From: Nymphaea colorata
Lineage: Eukaryota; Streptophyta; Magnoliopsida; Nymphaeales; Nymphaeaceae
Assembly: GCF_008831285.2 (NCBI RefSeq)
Contig: NC_045142.1
Location: 26,053,876-26,117,875 of the forward strand
Length of the DNA: 64,000 nt
Reading direction: 5' to 3'
The position numbers and the translations under genes were made by a program. The notes under the pieces were generated by a model. It had not been told where the DNA came from. It ran no database searches and saw nothing but the letters and a program-made list of their open reading frames with translations. Shown in pieces: positions 12,317 through 24,650 of the stretch (positions are counted from its first letter, which is position 1; every line of letters begins with the position of its first letter).

Positions 12317-14084
12317 TCACGCTGTGAATGGCACGCCTGTCTTCGGCAGCCAACTGCTTCCTTGTACGAAATTGGAAACTGTGAAGCGGCTAGCATCGCT
12401 AGCGCCCATTAGATGGAAGCCGGCCCACGTCACCCTGCCGCCGGTGGCCGCCCCCGGGCCACTGTTGCTGTACTCGCCGTAGTACAGGGTGCTGAGAGCA
12501 AAAGTGCCGGACCAAGGAGCCCAACCAGCAGGGTCTATCAGGCTGCCAAGGTTAGATTGCATTACTACGGTCCTCGAGTACTGCCTCCATGGCCTGCCCA
12601 GATAAGTCTTAGCACCCCCCAGTGCGGATGCAGCCAAGATGTTACAGTTGATGATGGAGGTGCCCGTGTTCTCGTTGGGGTCGCTTCTCCCTTGAGCCGT
12701 GACTGTGTTGAACTGCCCTGAAGACGGCTGCCTGACGTACATGTTGCAGTTTTGGAAGACGACGGCCGCATCGCCAAAGATGAAGTCCACGGTGCCGTAG
12801 ATGTTGCAGTCCCTGAAGAACTGACGCATGGAGTAGGTGTAAAGAGTGTCTTGGTACCCTTCGAAGCTGCACTGGTAGAAAGTGGAGAGGTCGGCACCGC
12901 TTCTCATGGCGACTGCCTGTTGCTTGGCAGCCCCGGCCGTGTTCTGAACCGTGATTCCGGTTGCCACGAAACCATCACCAAGCACAGCTGTGACAATGGC
13001 AGGATTTGATCATATCAAAACACTGCTTATTATATGCCTACCAAATTAATCATGGTGCAACGTTCTTTGTAGCCTATATTTAGCAAATTCGGGAGAAAAA
13101 TTCACCTAGGGTTGCAGAATTGAAGGTGGTATATCCGTCTACGACGTTACGGTTGCCGGTGATGACGGTCTTGCCCATTCCGTCGCCGACCATCATTATG
13201 TACTTCTTGGTCTTGGGTATGGTGACGTATTCCTGGTACACTCCTGCCTTCACGTTGATCACATAATAACCGTTGCTTCCGTCGTTGGCCGGAGCAGCAG
13301 CAATGGCTTCACTGATGGTTCGGTAATTGCCGCTGCCATCCTGAGCCACCACCACGCTGCCCACTGTCTGCAGTGCCATCCTCCTTCCGGCGGCGAAATG
13401 GAAGATGTTCCGATTCACCCAGGCGGGTGCACCATCGCTGCCTACTCTCAGGTCGTCCAGCAGCTTCCTGCCAGGGTCGACGGCCTTCCTGTGCCTGAAT
13501 GCCCAGGAGTTTGTGAGCATGGCGAGCGACACGCTGTATAGCTGGGACCCATTCATCAGCGGAGCATACAACTTATGGCCGCGCTGCAAGAAGGACGCCT
13601 GGGTGAGGGCATCCAAGCAAGTCCGCTGGTTGGTGACGATGCCGCTCATGAGGGTATGGACCAGGTCTGCCTGGTCTTGGGCGAGGCTGGTGGAGTCGCA
13701 GGAGTCGAGGGTGGAGAGGGAGTTAACCAAGAAATCGGTAGTGAGTTCGGAGAGCAGCAGGCAATCTTCGAGAGCCGCTGCCGCTCGTGGGGTGAGGGCG
13801 GCCTTATCTCTTATGGTCTCGTTTATGAGGGAAGAGAAGGTGGCTGACTGCTGTAAGGACTTCTTGATGAGGTACCGGCCGTAGCCGTAGAAGTTGGATA
13901 GGGATTCACTAGGCAAGAGGGACTGACAGAAGGAAGGATCGGTGGTGAAGGTGCAGGCATGGTCTGGAGTGACGGGGCCAGGAGCACTGAAGTTTTGAGA
14001 GATAGAGGAAGGGAAGAAGAGTGTGAGGGTGAGGAAGAGGAGGGGGATGAAATTCATGGTCGAGGTCGTTGCAGGGGGCACCAT
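12317..14084 (-). CDS. PME B: pectin methylesterase with PMEI pro-domain
   Basis: Two exons, 14084-13106 and 12987-12317, joined across a 118-base phase-1 intron, give a 549-residue protein. Residues 1-29 form a signal peptide. About 38-190 are a PMEI-like pro-domain with cysteines 44, 53, 108 and 156. GRKLL at 205-209 matches the RKLL type of site cut by subtilases in the Golgi. The catalytic domain runs from about 243 to the end. It carries GVYQEY, Gln350 (QAVA), Gln372-Asp373 (QDTL), Asp394 (DFIFG) and Arg458 (LGRPW), the pectinesterase catalytic set. The enzyme would demethylesterify homogalacturonan in the cell wall, releasing methanol and changing wall stiffness and pectin degradability. 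The start is supported by the signal peptide and by alignment with genes C and D. It is intact and very similar to C and D. Which tissue uses it cannot be told from sequence. Confidence 0.95.
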
Positions 14085-14172
14085 CTTGATTGGTGTTTTA
14101 GCTTGCGACGCCTTTAGCTATCCAAAGCTCTTGTATTGGTGATATGGGATGGTGAGAACTGAGAAGGCGCTC

Positions 14173-14183
14173 CTATATATAAA
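14173..14183 (-). promoter_or_regulatory. TATA box of PME B
   Basis: TTTATATATAG on the minus strand lies about 90 bases before the PME B start codon. A TATA-like site sits at nearly the same distance in C and D. Confidence 0.7.
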
Positions 14184-15122
14184 CGATCTGCATGTCATGG
14201 CAGGCGGACGTTGGCGCTGCCAACTTGAAGATTTTAGTCTGACCAGTAGCAGTCCACAATAATTCAATAGTCAAAATCCCAATTTTGAATAATCAGTCAA
14301 AAGATCCTCTCTCTCTCTCTCTCTCTCTCTGAGGTCGTAATCCAAGTGCATGAAGGTAAACGGCCATGGAGGCACCAGGAAAGTAGGGCTTTTGAACGTG
14401 AATCAGTTCCCACGGAAAGAGTTGGAGAGGAAATTTCCCCAAACAACCACTTTCTACGACCATGCTGGAAATCTGACTTGCTATTGATAGTCAACCATCC
14501 AAATCTGATTATTAGTTCGAGTCGTTAATGTGGTGCTGCAGATGCGATTTGGAGAGTTATCGATCCGATCATCGGCCTGCCGACTCCCGAGGTTATGCCT
14601 CCTTTTATTAAGGAAAAAATCAATGAACAAAGAATGAAGGTAGAAAATTATATATTGGGAGAGATATCGACATTAGTGGGTTGTTTGTGCTGGTTCATTT
14701 GATCCCTCCAATTATATAGATACTGCTTTTCTTCAAGATCAATCAATTGAAATTTTGTTAACTATATATTTAGTGTCCCATAAACAAAAATTTTTAGCTC
14801 AAACTCCTGGCGTTATCTTTAATTCATATGGAAAAATAGCATAATATGAAAAAAAGTTTGATATAAGGCATTACGTAAACAAGTATTTATGTGTACTTGA
14901 AGTGCTTCTTTAAAATAAGTTGCATTTATATTTTGGCACCGGATAACACTTTTCTTGACTAGCTAGAGTTCTTTTCTTCATCTTGCTTTCTTGTTGGTAA
15001 CCAAACCACATTTTGGGTAGTTGCAATTTAGTAAAGGAATCAAATTCTTGGACCACCCTTGATCGAATATGACTGTCAACATGAATTATTGATCAGGTGC
15101 CTCAGTACCCATAATTGAATTC

Positions 15123-15173
<51 letters not shown>

Positions 15174-15987
15174 GCTGGTTTCAAACTTTTAATAGTTTAT
15201 TGAGTATATATTTTGTAAGAAAATCACATGAATACTTTTGTTATTCAGTGAGTTAGCAAAACATTTTACACATTGTCGAAATACAGACTTTGTTAGCTCA
15301 CCATTTTTCTCAACGCACATGTTTGGGACGGCATTGATAAAGGTCAGTTCAACGATATTTGGAAGTGACAAATGCATGCTGAGAATATGTATATTAATTT
15401 AAAGAAATCAATAAAGTTACGAAAAATGTTCCATCACGGCTCTCTCTCCCCCTCTCTGGGGGCGCCTTGTCATTTTTCAGATGCCAAACGCACGTGAAAT
15501 TTATACGTATGCGGTTAATAGGCGGCTATGTCGCAATAAAATCAATAAAAATATCAAACGATGCAAAGGATGTTGAATTTAAAGTGAAGTTTCCTTTGCT
15601 GATGAAAATGACGTTATAATAGTCATGAACGACCAAGACTGGAGACTGGATGACGTTTATGCAAAAAGAGTAATACCTCAATATAAAGGTAAATAAAAAA
15701 AAAGGCGAAAATAAGTACTTATAAAATGACAAAAATATTCCTGTGAACTCATGCAGTGACTTGTGCGGTGTTCTGGACATGTGCGACCCGTTTGACCCGG
15801 GACACTCACCACCCTGTCTATATTTGCGACACTTTTATGTATGTAGAAGCAGACCAAAAAAAGTTAATGTTTGGAGAAGTACTCTTATCTTCCGATCTCA
15901 TCCAATACAGATCTGTATATCGATCCAATTCGAAGATTCAGCCCGATTCTAACCTTGTTACGTGTAAAGATGGTGCCCGTAGCAGGC
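14184..15987. other. Upstream region of PME B and start of the B-C spacer
   Basis: No gene was found. A CT microsatellite is at about 14306-14330. The block 14932-15125, beginning TTGGCACCGGATAA, is the copy of the upstream block also seen at 8595, 22207 and 27418. A compound AT then GT microsatellite follows at 15124-15173. The stretch 15740-15970 resembles 6310-6640. Short ORFs here look spurious. Confidence 0.6.
15124..15173 (+). repeat. Compound AT/GT microsatellite
   Basis: About 13 AT units are followed directly by about 11 GT units, at the edge of the duplicated upstream block of PME B. Confidence 0.95.
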
Positions 15988-17588
15988 CAATGTTACTAAC
16001 TTGGGTTCATTAATCGATTCGTTCATCAAAACCATACAGACAATTGTCCCAATTGTATTCGGACCGTGGTTTTTTCTTTTGTTTTTTTCAATAGGATCAA
16101 ATCAGAATATTGGTTAAAATTTAGAAAACAAAAATTGTGTGTTTGGCAACGATCGTCACGTCAAAATCAAGCTGTTCTTGCTTTTCCACGGCCCCACCAT
16201 AAACAAAAAATTCAAGTCATCTCAGGAATCCCTTTAATTTCCTTAGAATATTAATTTTAATGAACTAGTCAAGCTGATAATCTCTCTCTCTCTTTCACAT
16301 ATATATATATATATACATGACGTCCAAAACTATGTGAGAGAACGAATGGTATTCTCATGCATGGCTAAACTAGATTTATGAGGAAGAAAATTAAGTTGGT
16401 CACATGTTGCGACTAGCAAGATAAAGTTGGCGGAATGGGATTGGGATTAGATGTTGAAGATTTTCAAGCATCGATCGAAGTAGTTGGTCACCTAAAAGGG
16501 TTAGTTACCAGTATCTTAGACGTGCAAGTAACCTACACAGACATTGATCGCCCAGCTTCAACTGTTGCCAACGTTGATCATAGCACTTCAGACTTTCGGC
16601 TTTCTGCACATAACGACTGATAGTCTTTACGGAGATATACGATAAAATTGCAACAAAATATTGGCGTAGTTTATGTGACAGATTTTAATTATCTTATACG
16701 GCGATTCAATCCTGCTAAATGGTGGATGTTCTGAATGGCTAAAATATAAACAGGTTCTACTAAAATCAGTCGCTACATTAACATCTCTTTCATATGTACA
16801 CAACATGTCAGATGCTCGCGTCCCTGTCAGCTTTCTTGCAGAGGACAGTTTAGTTAATGGATTGGAGTTGGAGGGGATGAATAATAAATAATATTAGTGA
16901 GTCCAAACCAGATGCTGTTCCCCCGTCCTTTTGTGGTCGCAAATCTCAGCTTTAGCAGCGGTCTTGAGCAACCACTAATGGAACGCAGTCGCCAGATTCT
17001 TGAGTAGTTCCTATCGAATCCTGTCAAGTCTTCCAATTCTGATTCTGCCAAGAGTCAATCCCACGAATTTAGGACTTGATTTTGAATTCTCTTTTTCCCG
17101 TAAGATCTATCAACAAGAAGAAAAAACGGGGAAAAGAAATGAAGGGTATGAGTAGAAGTGCAAGAGATATTTTAAACTCATTCACCATATACATATAGTA
17201 CAAGGAATGAGTAAAACCAATTTTGGTGGATCAGATTTTCGAGGTGCTCGTCTTTTCAACCATCTACTTACTAGCACTGGGTTCAGTCCATCTTCAGGCA
17301 CCAATTTGGACCCAATGGACTTTGGCATGCTGGGTTTGAATACTCAGCCGCCGTTTGGTTTGAACCCAAAGAAGGCCATAGGCAATCCCAAACGTGCAAG
17401 TTACTTCCACCCAAGTCACGCATTGAAGAGTCCACTTTTGAACTGCTTCAAATTAAGATGTTCACATAGTGACACTATTCCGTCACACATTCCTGCATGC
17501 ATAACGACGATTATGTTCCTACTCGAGACGTAGCTGGATTACGGCACCACACGGGTTACATCTATATCCATAAGCCTTAGACGCTCTG
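15988..17588 (+). repeat. Paralogous spacer block (C copy)
   Basis: Counterpart of 9825-10965; see that entry for shared words. The copies have diverged by substitutions and indels. A CT run followed by an AT run at about 16281-16313 is found only in this copy. The ORF at 17207-17533 lies in this block and is not kept open in the other copy, so it is not called a gene. Confidence 0.8.
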
Positions 17589-17886
17589 TGTTGGTGTATG
17601 GAACTTGTTTCATACTGGACACTCATATGACATATTGTAAGGGCATATATGTCATTTTGTACAAATGCGGGTTTGCCCTAATCCTTATGTTTAGAGGATG
17701 GCCGCCGCTTCTGTGGGTGTGTCTATGTGTTTATCAGAGAGAGAGAATACAATAAATCTCTACGACCGTGGACGTAGGAGATTATTACTCCGAACCACGT
17801 AAATCATTGTCTTCTTCCTTGTTGCTTCTAACCTCCTCTTGAGTGTGCGACAGAGTGTTGTTTTGTATCTTGTTCCTAATACTCTG
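17584..17886 (+). mobile_element. Solo LTR with target-site duplication, copia-like fossil
   Basis: A 293-base LTR (17589-17881) starts TGTTGGTGTATGG and is flanked by identical CTCTG at 17584-17588 and 17882-17886, a 5-base target-site duplication. There is no internal region, as expected after recombination between two LTRs. The central part, for example the stretch around GGGTTTGCCCTAATCC, matches the reverse complement of the LTR at 11051-11374, so both belong to one family. The paralogous spacer near 10963 lacks it, so it inserted after the spacer was duplicated. Confidence 0.85.
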
Positions 17887-19185
17887 GACCCAGTTAAAAA
17901 AATTTCTGACAGTGCGGACTCGCATCGGGCGTCAGTTTCTCATGCTCGGTTTGTATTCCCTCTCCAGTGTGTAGATCTTGTCAAACTCTTTTTTTTTTAC
18001 ATTCCATTGTGGTGACGCTTTCATAATTTTGAATTTAACTTGTATGAATTTTTTTAATAGATTTTCCAGATTAATTTTTTACACAATTGTTGTGTTGATG
18101 CTCAATTGGAGTTCTCACATAGAGAAAGGGTCTCTACTGACGTTTCTATTGATGCAAGCTCGAACGTCAGAGAAAAGGATGTCACTGATGCTATTTTCAT
18201 GTCAAAAAATAAAAGGAAAATGTCACGGAAGGAAGGTAGTCGGCGAATATTATAATCTGCATTTTTATACATGCGATTAATTAGAAATTGAATCTGAAAG
18301 ACAAGAATATGAGATGTTACATACGTGAATGGTAATGTACACATTTTCTTGATGTTTCTTTCTGAGTCAATCAAAACAAAACAAAAAAAAAAATCCAACA
18401 AAACGGCTGCTCTTGCATGAATTTTTTTTATTAGATTGTCCAGATTAATTTTTTACACAATTGTTGTGTTGAAGCTCAATTTATGCAAGATCGAACGTCA
18501 GAGAAAAGGATGTCACTTATGCTGTTTTCATGTGAAAAAAGTAAGAGAAGAAAAATGTCACGGAAGGTACTGGACGAATACTCTAATATGCATTTTTGTG
18601 CATGCGATTAATTAGAAATCGAATCTGAAAAGCAAGAATATGACATGTTTCATACGTGCATGGCAAAGTACACATTTTCATGATGTTTCTTTCTGAGTCG
18701 ATTAAAATAAAAAAAAAAAAATCCAACAAAACGGCTGCTTGTCACGGGCATCCACTTCGAGCTCAAGGTAAGTGCACGTCCCTTTCAATTTGACGCCGGA
18801 GAAAAATCTCGCTTACATTATTCGCTACCATCCGAAGAATGACAATTAAACAAAAATAAGGGAACGGAAATACAAACTTTAATATATTCAAGCAGGAATT
18901 AGACAAACTAAAAAAATAAGAACCAGAACTTTCTTATATACTTTGTCAAGATCCAGAATGTGTAGTACAATATTTAGAAGCCCATCGCTTATGTAGTTAT
19001 GTACCATGCGGAAAGAGCAAGCTACCTAGATTTAGGAAGGCCAACTGCCTCTTAGATACAGATGAATAAATAAATGAAGAGTATTATGGCTTAATGAAAG
19101 ACTCTAAAATGAAAAGAACTAGAGATGTTGACACTCTAACTAAACACTCCTTTGCCTGTAAATCTCGGGCTCAAACAAAAATTAA
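17887..19185. other. Downstream spacer of PME C
   Basis: No gene was found. Two related stretches, about 18050-18420 and 18425-18740, repeat each other: both contain CCAGATTAATTTTTTACACA, GAACGTCAGAGAAAAGGATG and CCAACAAAACGGCTGCT, so the spacer carries an internal direct duplication of about 350 bases. The part from 18750 on resembles the sequence downstream of A, B and D. Confidence 0.65.
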
Positions 19186-20952
19186 TCACTTTGTGAAAGG
19201 CACGCCTGTCTTCGGCAGCCAATTGCCTCCTTGTACGAAATTGGAAACAGTGAAGCGGCTAGCATCGCTTGCGCCCATCAGATGGAAGCCGGCCCACGTC
19301 ACCCTGCCACCTGTGGCCGCGCCTGGGCCGCTGTTGCTGTACTCGCCATAGTACAGAGTGCTGAGAGCAAAAGTGCCGGACCAAGGAGCCCAACCAGCAG
19401 GGTCTATCAGGCTACCGAGGTTAGATTGCATCACCACCGTCCTCGAGTACTGCCTCCATGGCCTGCCCAGATAAGTCTTAGCACCGCCGAGAGCAGAAGC
19501 AGCCAAGATGTTACAGTTGATGATGGAGGTGCCCGTGTTCTCGTTGGGGTCACTCCTCCCTTGAGCCGTGACCGTGTTGAACTGCCCTGAAGACGGCTGC
19601 CTGACGTACATGTTGCAGCCTTGGAAGACCACGGCTGCGTCGCCAAAGATGAAGTCCACGGTGCCGTAGATGTTGCAGTTTCTGAAAAACTGACGCATGG
19701 AGTATGTGTAGAGAGTGTCTTGGTACCCTTCAAAGCTGCACTGGTAGAAAGTGGAGAGGTCGGCGCCGCTTCTCATGGCGACCGCCTGCTGTTTGGCAGC
19801 TCCGGCCGTGTTCCTAACCGTGATTCCGGTTGCCACGAAACCGTCACCAAGTACAGCTGCGAAAATAGCAAGACATGGTCATGTAAAAAATATTGTTTAT
19901 TGTAAATCCGCCAAATTAATCAAGGTTCAAAGCACTTGGTAGAATATTTTTAGTTGGTTGAGGACAAAATTCTCACCTAGGGTTGCGGAATTGAAGGTGG
20001 TATATCCGTCGACTACGTTACGGTTACCGGTGATGATGGTCTTGCCCATTCCGTCGCCGACCATCATTATGTACTTCTTGGTCTTGGGTATGGTAACGTA
20101 TTCCTGGTAGACTCCTGCCTTCACGTTGATCACATAGTAACCCTTGCTCCCGTCGTTGGCCGGAGCAGCAGCAATGGCTTCACTGATGGTGCGGTAGTTG
20201 CCGCTGCCATCCTGAGCCACCACCACGCTGCCCACTGTCTGCAGCGCCATCCTCCTTCCGGCGGCGAAATGGAAGATATTCCGGTTCACCCAATGAGGGG
20301 CACCATCGCTGCCGACTCTCAGGTCGTCCAGCAGCTTCCTGCCAGGGTCGACGGCCTTCTTGTGCTTGAATGCCCAGGAGTTGGTGAGCATGGCCAGCGA
20401 GACACTGTAGAGCTGAGACCCATTCATCAGCGGAGCATACAGCTTATGGCCGCGTTGCAAGAAGGACGCCTGGGTGAGGGCATCCAAGCAAGTGCGCTGG
20501 TTGGTGACGATGCCGCTCATGAGGGTATGGACCAGGTCTGCCTGGTTTTCGGCCAGGGTGGTGGAGTCGCAAGAGTCGAGGGTGGAGAGGGAGTTAACCA
20601 AGAAATCAGTGGTGAGTTCGGAGAGAAGCAGGCAATCTTCGAGAGCTGCTGCCGCTCGTGGGGTGAGGGCTGCCTTATCTCTTATGGTCTCGTTTATGAG
20701 GGAAGAGAAGGTGGCTGACTGCTGTAAGGACTTCTTTATGAGGTACTGGCCGTAGCCATAGAAGTTGGAGAGGGATTCACTCGGCAAGAGGGACTGACAG
20801 AAGGAAGGATCGGTAGTGAAGGTGCAGGCGTGGTCCGGAGTGACAGGGGCGGCAGCAGTGAAGTTTTGAGACGTGGAGGTAGGGAAGAGGAGGGTGAGGG
20901 TGAAGAAGAGTGGGATGAAGAACGTGGTGAAGGCTGCTGCAGAGCTCCCCAT
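19186..20952 (-). CDS. PME C: pectin methylesterase with PMEI pro-domain
   Basis: Exons 20952-19977 and 19856-19186 with a 120-base phase-1 intron encode 548 residues. The order is signal peptide (1-29), PMEI-like domain with HAC, SFC, EDC and RTC cysteines, the processing motif GRKLL near 204-208, then the pectinesterase domain. Catalytic residues are present: Gln349, Gln371, Asp372, Asp393 and Arg457. Family knowledge predicts secretion, removal of the pro-domain, and de-esterification of wall pectin. The C-terminus ends VPFTK. Exons are nearly identical to B even at silent positions, while introns and spacers differ much more. It has its own TATA box 90 bases upstream of the ATG. Nothing suggests damage. 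Confidence 0.95.
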
Positions 20953-21041
20953 CTTGTTTGGTGTTTCAGTATGGTGATGTCTCTACCAAGCTATGGCTCT
21001 TGTCCTGGTGAGATGGGATGCTGAGAAGGCGCATCCGTTTG

Positions 21042-21050
21042 TTATATATA
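21042..21050 (-). promoter_or_regulatory. TATA box of PME C
   Basis: TATATATAA on the minus strand lies about 90 bases before the PME C start codon, matching the position in B. Confidence 0.7.
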
Positions 21051-22968
21051 GATACACGATCTGCATGTCGGCCAAGCGTTGGCGCGGCCAACTTGCAGGT
21101 TGAATTCAATTGTCAAAATCTCTTTGGGATGTGCGGTCAAATGATCCTCTCTCTCTCTCTCTTCCCCTGTTCGCATGAGTTATATTAAGCTGCAACGTTG
21201 CAGCTTCTAATGCACTTCCTTGGTCGTCGAGGAAAGAAGACATAAGGTTTTAGAAAGTTAAGCAGTATGGATTTTCCGTGGGAAAGAGTGGGAGAGGAAG
21301 TTGTCCCCAAACGCCCACTTCCCTCGGCCAAGCGTGAAATATTGACTCTCCAGTAGTCAACACTAATAATATGTTGATCTCTGATTTATTGTGGCAGTCG
21401 TCAACCAGCTGCTGGGCCGCCGAATAAGGGGATCTGTACGCGTCTATTAATAGCTTATATGTGAAGCAAATATACTAAATTATTCGAATGGACGTGGAAG
21501 TTTATATAAAAGCATACGCACAAAAGTTTAATATAAAGCCAAGCGTAAAAATCTTACGCAGTTCGAGTATCTTGAACAAATAATATATTGTGAGGGAGTC
21601 CCCACCAAGTATTGAGGACTCGCTACGCTTTTAGTCATGAAAAAAAGATACTCGGGTGCTCGGTGTGACTTGTGACGTATCTTAGCAAGGTCCTCATCGT
21701 TTCTCGGTCCTTTGTCTGGTCGAGTTTTGGGTAGAACTGCACACGAGTGGAGTTAATAGCTGAAGCTTGACTTGGTTCAAAAAAAACTCAACCTCGAGCT
21801 CCTTATAACAAGCTCGAGCTTGATTCGACTATGCCAAATCGAGTTCGAACTCAACTCATTTACACGTTAACTCTTGTCATTACTAATTCGTTTAACCTCG
21901 TGTAAGTGTTAACTTATGTAACTAGTTTGAATCGTGCAAGCATTTAACTCTCGTAACTTGTAAAAATTTCTTTTTACCCTAAAAGTTAAAACCCATTAAC
22001 TGGTTTTTATAGTATTATATAGAGTACTGGTTTGCGAGTCGACTTGAGTTTCTGAAACTCGAAACGGACTCGTTTGGCATTTCGGGTATCTTTGTAAGCT
22101 CAAAATTGGCCGGTTTTATAAACGAGCCGAGTTTTTTCGAGCGAGTTTTGAGTAGAGGTCGAGTTGGCTCCGGTTGATGTACAGCCTTAGTTTTACGGTC
22201 CATCTCGGCACCTGAGTGCACTTTTCTTCCCTAGAATTCTTTTCCTGATCTTTGTTTCCTCGTAGTCGCCTTTTAACAAAGGAAAGCGCATCTCTGGGCC
22301 ATGTTCGATGAATCCGAATTTCAACATAAACCATTGTTCAGGTGTTTCAGAACCCAAATTTGAATTATTCTTATATTCTGCATGTTCACATACATTTCGT
22401 CATTGGTAGAAGCAATTTTGATGTTGTTTTCGTTCAGATTTCCAAATTCAATTTGGCACTTTTTTTTAATCTTTTCAATTGGGAATATTTAATTTATAAG
22501 AAAAATCTCTTCAATGATCAAAGACTCGGCTGCCAAAGACACGTGAATTGTGTGGGAAAAATGACGTTATAATGGTCAATAACGGCGAGACGTTTCGGGA
22601 CCGAGTGCTCACAAAGTAGCTGAACTTGTGGTTCGGGTCATCACCGTGTCGGACCCAAATAGATCCAGACTCAACCCGAACACCTGTCTTTTTCCTCACA
22701 AGGAAACAAAGGAGGCTGTGGAATTTTAATTTAAGTAGATGTGAATGTTTGGTGGAAGTGGGACTACTACTCGAGTCCAATGTGATCCAAACTCGCCCTA
22801 TTCAAATCTGGATCCTGAGTCCGATTTGAAGATTCGGCCCAAGTAAAAATGAGAAGTGTTGCCGGTGGGAGACCAACGTCGCTAGATCGGTCTTATGAAT
22901 CGGATCCGTTTTAAAGATGATTCGGTGAATTGGTCATACGTATTGGATCCAAACCGTGATCCAAGAGT

Positions 22969-23100
22969 GAGTCTGGATCTTTCTGTGTTTGGTGGCCATC
23001 TCCACGTCAAAATCGAGTTGTTAATCAATGTATCGAGTCTGGATCTTTCTGTATTTGGTGGCCATCTCCATAAAGTCAAGTCGTTCCAAATATATCTTTT
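22969..23100 (+). repeat. Tandem duplication, 66-base offset
   Basis: GAGTCTGGATCTTTCTGT followed by TTTGGTGGCCATCTCCA occurs from 22969 and again from 23035. Two copies are visible, with a few differences toward the end. Confidence 0.85.
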
Positions 23101-23334
23101 TCTCTAGAGAATATTAATCAATGTATCGAATTAGTCGACCTTGGATTTGTGAAGGTGATTCTAGAGTCTTTCCACGGTCACAAATAAATTCGAAACAATA
23201 AAGTCAAGTCGTCCCAAATATATATTTTTCCCTAGAGAATATTTACCAAGAGTCTCTCTCTTGGTTATGACCAAGACCTTTCTCTAGAGAATATTAACCA
23301 AGACCTTGGATATGTATTTGTGAAGCTGATTCTA

Positions 23335-23337
23335 GAG

Positions 23338-23395
<58 letters not shown>
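23335..23395 (+). repeat. Compound CT/AT microsatellite
   Basis: About 15 CT units run directly into about 15 AT units, within the C-D spacer. Confidence 0.95.
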
Positions 23396-23400
<5 letters not shown>

Positions 23401-24650
23401 CAAAATATGTGTTCAAATGCTTAAAAGTAAGTGACCAAGGAATCATTCCGGTTCAAAGGCAGAGTCTGAAATTTTTCATGAGAATGGACGAATTAAAGTT
23501 TTTAAATTTTGACATAGACTTTATTTATCAAAATTTTTATATAGGACAAGTAAAATGCTTACCACGCTGTTGGCATCTGAGTCACCACAAACATTTCCAA
23601 TGAAACTTTTCATGAGCTGGTTTGGGCAGTCGCCTGCACCAGCCCCGTGTATTTCCGCCATGCAATCTTCGTCTGGTTGCGGCTTGAGTTTGTGAAGAGA
23701 CAACTTAAATTTTGTTGAAAAGACTGATTAACAACCCCAATGTGACTAGATAAAGAGGACGGAATTTCTTTGGAGTTACATGTTGAAAATTTCAAGCATC
23801 AAGCTAAGTTGGTCATCTAAAAAGTTAATTGGCAGTTTCTTACACGGGCAATCAATTACCTACCGAGCCGTTGCTTGCCCAAAGTTAATTGGCAGTTTCT
23901 TACACGCGCAATCAACTTAAATGTTTTTTTTTATTTTCTAACTTTTTTTGTTACTTTTCTTTTTGTCTGCGCAAAAAAGATTTTTATGAGTTGTGTAATT
24001 TACTGGATGCACACTGGCAAACAAAAGAAAAGGCAAAGGGTCGGAATATTTTGGAAATTATTGTGAAATGAGTATGCTTTTTAGTCTTTTCAAGTTTTTG
24101 GTTTCTTTTTTTTGTCCTTGTAAACAGTTTTTTAAATTAATCAAGAATAATTTCATCATTAACTATACTGAGCACAAATATTTCATGCACCAATATAATG
24201 TACATAAACAGTTTTGCCTGTTTAAGTCAGAAGTATTTTGGTCATCACCCACTTTTTAGTACATGATTTTTTATGCATCCAAACTGATATTTGGGTCTTT
24301 TCGGGGCTATAGTGCCAACAAATTAAAAGTTGACCGCTTAAAAATAACGGAAAAGGAAATGCACATTAAGAAAAAATGAAAATCGGGGAATCCACAAAGT
24401 AGATGGAAGAAAAAGTAGGAAAATTGGAATCATAACATTGTATATATACCTTTCAAAATTCTGCATATTGAATACAACAATACTTCGTATCACATAGCTT
24501 TTGTTCTATGAGTAAGAAACAAACTAAATCTAAGAAGCCTTACAGCCTCTTAACAACAGATAAAAATAAATAAATGAATGAAGAATATCACGGCCTAGTG
24601 CAAAAAATCTAAAAACGTGAAAAACAAATGAAGTATATGACACGAAATCA

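Larger units (their letters stand above)
21051..24650. other. Spacer between PME C and PME D
   Basis: No gene was found. The stretch 21700-22160 is rich in short direct words of the type CTCGAG, AACTCG and GAGTTT. The upstream block recurs at 22207-22375. A tandem duplication with an offset of 66 bases covers about 22969-23100. CTCTAGAGAATATT recurs at about 23101, 23231 (as CCCTAGAGAATATT) and 23281. A CT-AT compound microsatellite is at 23335-23395. AAAGTTAATTGGCAGTTTCT occurs twice, near 23821 and 23881. The end resembles the downstream spacers of the other copies. Confidence 0.6.

Noticed and set aside
12752-13009. Plus-strand ORFs opposite PME exons (also 8034-8351, 20269-20718, 25730-26179, 43012-43380, 52803-53342, 57386-57808)
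   Set aside because: They are mirror frames of GC-rich coding exons on the minus strand and have no start context, domain or promoter of their own.
16435-16620. 61-codon ORF in the PME C downstream spacer
   Set aside because: The paralogous spacer near 10150-10330 does not keep the frame open, so there is no sign of selection.
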